Of a stretch of 64,000 nucleotides of DNA, positions 62,688 through 64,000 are shown one piece after another. Position numbers and translations under genes: made by a program. The DNA is from Clostridium hydrogeniformans DSM 21757. GTDB taxonomy: Bacteria > Bacillota > Clostridia > Clostridiales > Clostridiaceae. The DNA lies in contig NZ_JMLJ01000006.1 of NCBI RefSeq assembly GCF_000686705.1, forward strand, positions 248,001-312,000, given 5' to 3'. Each line of letters starts with the position of its first letter. Position 1 is the first letter of the stretch. The notes beneath the pieces are model-generated. The model was not told the origin of the DNA and did not search any database. It saw only the letters and a list, made by a program, of their open reading frames with translations.

Positions 62688-64000
62688 TTATATCTCCTCT
62701 AACTCAAAATAATTATTATTTTCTACATAAAGTAAACTCATAGCAAGTACTATCCAGTAAGGGAAGTAACCAAAGGTATCTGAGTTAAATCCACTCATCA
62801 TAACTCCTGCTATAAGGGTTATAATTACTATTCCAGTTACATCAAATCTGTTTTTTATAAACTTTATAAAGCATTGTATAGTTAGGCTTATCCAAATTCC
62901 AAGCCATAATATAAGTCCCACTACTCCAAACTCTGCTAACACTCTAAAATGCACTGAGAAAGCAGGAGGCCATGGTGTAGTTTGTGGATCTATCCACATT
63001 TTAACTTCATCTGATCTTTTAGTATCCTCATCTACGTAGTTTTTTACATTAAAACCATATTGTCCAAGTCCAAAACCTACCACTGGCTTATCCATCCCCA
63101 TTTTAAATGCAGCCTTCCAAAGTCCTACTCTAGCTACATTGGACATATTATTTTCATCATTTATAGAATTATACACAGCTCCTATGGATACAGAGTCTGC
63201 TGTATTTACATCAAATTCCGCTCTTTCTTCACTAGGACGATTATAGAAAAAATTGTTAACTAAAAATCCCATAAGTAAGGCTCCTATTATAACTATAGAC
63301 ATATTTATAATCCCTTGCTTTTTTCTCTTTAATAGAAAAGCATAGGCTAAAAACATAACAAATTGTAACCCTATCATAACATATCCAATTCTAGATTTAG
63401 AAAAGAACATAAGCACTAATATATATATACTTAAAGCTAAAAATAAAGGTGTTTTCCCCTTATTCTTAGTAAATAAATAACTAAATAAAAATGGTAGTGC
63501 AAAGGTGCTAAACATAGCAAAATAAGATGCTTCTCCTGATATAGACCTAACACCTCTTGGATATAACTCCCCTCTTGTATACATATTTACTACATAGGAT
63601 ATTCCCTTTAAAATAGGATCAAATAGATCTATTCCTATAAGATAAAATATTTCCATAAGAGAGTATATTCCACATATACAAAATGTTATTGTAACAAACT
63701 TTCTTATATACGAAACTCCAAGTTTGTTAATTTTCATAATGTAATAAACACAATAGGAGGATAGGATACCAAATCCAAGAACCCCTACCTGTAATACAAA
63801 TTTTGAAATTCCGCTTCTTCCTTTAAAATTATTACTTAATATACTACTAAAGTTTACTCCTGATGATATTATTATCCAAATTAAAAATCCTATTATAAAA
63901 TACACACTTATATTTTTAATTCTAATTATACTTTTATTTATAAATAGCATATCTACTGCTACAAATATTATTATAAATATAAAAGCATAGGCAGCACCTT
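62688..64000 (-). CDS. O-antigen ligase/polymerase-like protein (Wzy type), 5' end outside the window
   Basis: At least 437 residues; the frame stays open to the window edge (GAAYAFIFIIIFVAVD precedes the first internal ATG at 63950), so that ATG is probably not the start. About ten helices with a large extracellular loop (VGFGLGQYGFNVKNYV, TPWPPAFSVHFRVLAEFGVV), typical of O-antigen polymerases and ligases. It would join repeat units of the surface polysaccharide. It is upstream of, and cotranscribed with, rfbC. Confidence 0.85.
   Translation of the reverse strand, partial: GAAYAFIFIIIFVAVDMLFINKSIIRIKNISVYFIIGFLIWIIISSGVNFSSILSNNFKGRSGISKFVLQVGVLGFGILSSYCVYYIMKINKLGVSYIRKFVTITFCICGIYSLMEIFYLIGIDLFDPILKGISYVVNMYTRGELYPRGVRSISGEASYFAMFSTFALPFLFSYLFTKNKGKTPLFLALSIYILVLMFFSKSRIGYVMIGLQFVMFLAYAFLLKRKKQGIINMSIVIIGALLMGFLVNNFFYNRPSEERAEFDVNTADSVSIGAVYNSINDENNMSNVARVGLWKAAFKMGMDKPVVGFGLGQYGFNVKNYVDEDTKRSDEVKMWIDPQTTPWPPAFSVHFRVLAEFGVVGLILWLGIWISLTIQCFIKFIKNRFDVTGIVIITLIAGVMMSGFNSDTFGYFPYWIVLAMSLLYVENNNYFELEEI

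Noticed and set aside
63900-63950. ATG at 63950 as the start of the polymerase gene
   Set aside because: The reading frame is open with membrane-type sequence up to the window edge and no ribosome site precedes this ATG, so the gene is treated as partial.

Overview
The window comes from a very AT-rich, low-GC Firmicute. Gene content and order point to Clostridium sensu stricto: strong AGGAGG-type ribosome sites, GTG and TTG starts, a flavodiiron-rubredoxin-NADH oxidoreductase fusion, a split transketolase and a GerS-like lipoprotein. C. perfringens or a close relative is my guess, but no rRNA or other marker is present to prove it. I see no tRNA, rRNA, CRISPR array or prophage.

Layout. 0-1.7 kb: an FHA protein and an FtsW/RodA-type SEDS protein; the start codon of the next gene is at the very edge. 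1.9-8.4 kb: uvrB, a small DUF1450 Fe-S-type protein and uvrA, with a RAYT-type Y1 transposase gene between the repair genes. 9.0-14.8 kb: an ABC transporter with a two-component system. 15.4-22.2 kb: YitT, ftsE, ftsX, a Ctp protease and a MinJ-like PDZ protein. Together with uvrB-uvrA this matches the order known from Bacillus subtilis (yvjA-ftsEX-ctpB-minJ-uvrBA), with the ABC/two-component block in the middle. 22.6-30.2 kb: split transketolase, mazEF, a GerS-like lipoprotein, an AcpS-NnrD fusion and two small genes. 31.2-37.0 kb: a MoxR-DUF58-DUF4129 operon, a second YitT and a small membrane exporter. 37.5-45.7 kb: the flavodiiron fusion, an LtaS-like sulfatase, brnQ, a short ssb and a small anchored protein.

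46.3-64 kb is a cell-surface region. It holds licA-licB-licC-galE (choline uptake, phosphorylation and CDP-activation), an FHA protein, a choline-binding NlpC/P60 hydrolase, an amidase with tandem repeats, and a polysaccharide cluster (two glycosyltransferases, LicD, a flippase, rfbD, rfbC, a Wzy-like polymerase). LicA-LicB-LicC would supply CDP-choline, LicD would put phosphocholine on a glycan, and the NlpC/P60 protein would dock on it through its choline-binding repeats.

Three things stand out beyond the genes. (1) Fourteen copies of a 15-16 bp motif (GGGACGGTTAACAAC) lie between genes. They bracket the RAYT gene as inverted ends and bracket three other spacers the same way; five copies sit directly beyond the 3' end of a gene in the same orientation. 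(2) A second, unrelated family of about a dozen 90-105 bp palindromic elements with TATAGGG/CCCTATA ends fills the larger intergenic gaps. (3) The licA promoter has two GTTCATTATxTGAAC palindromes, one just downstream of the -10, and LicA itself carries an N-terminal winged-helix domain. This suggests that the choline kinase regulates its own operon.

LexA-, Fur-, CodY- and Rex-like sites were also found by eye at uvrA, the DUF1450 gene, brnQ and the flavodiiron gene.
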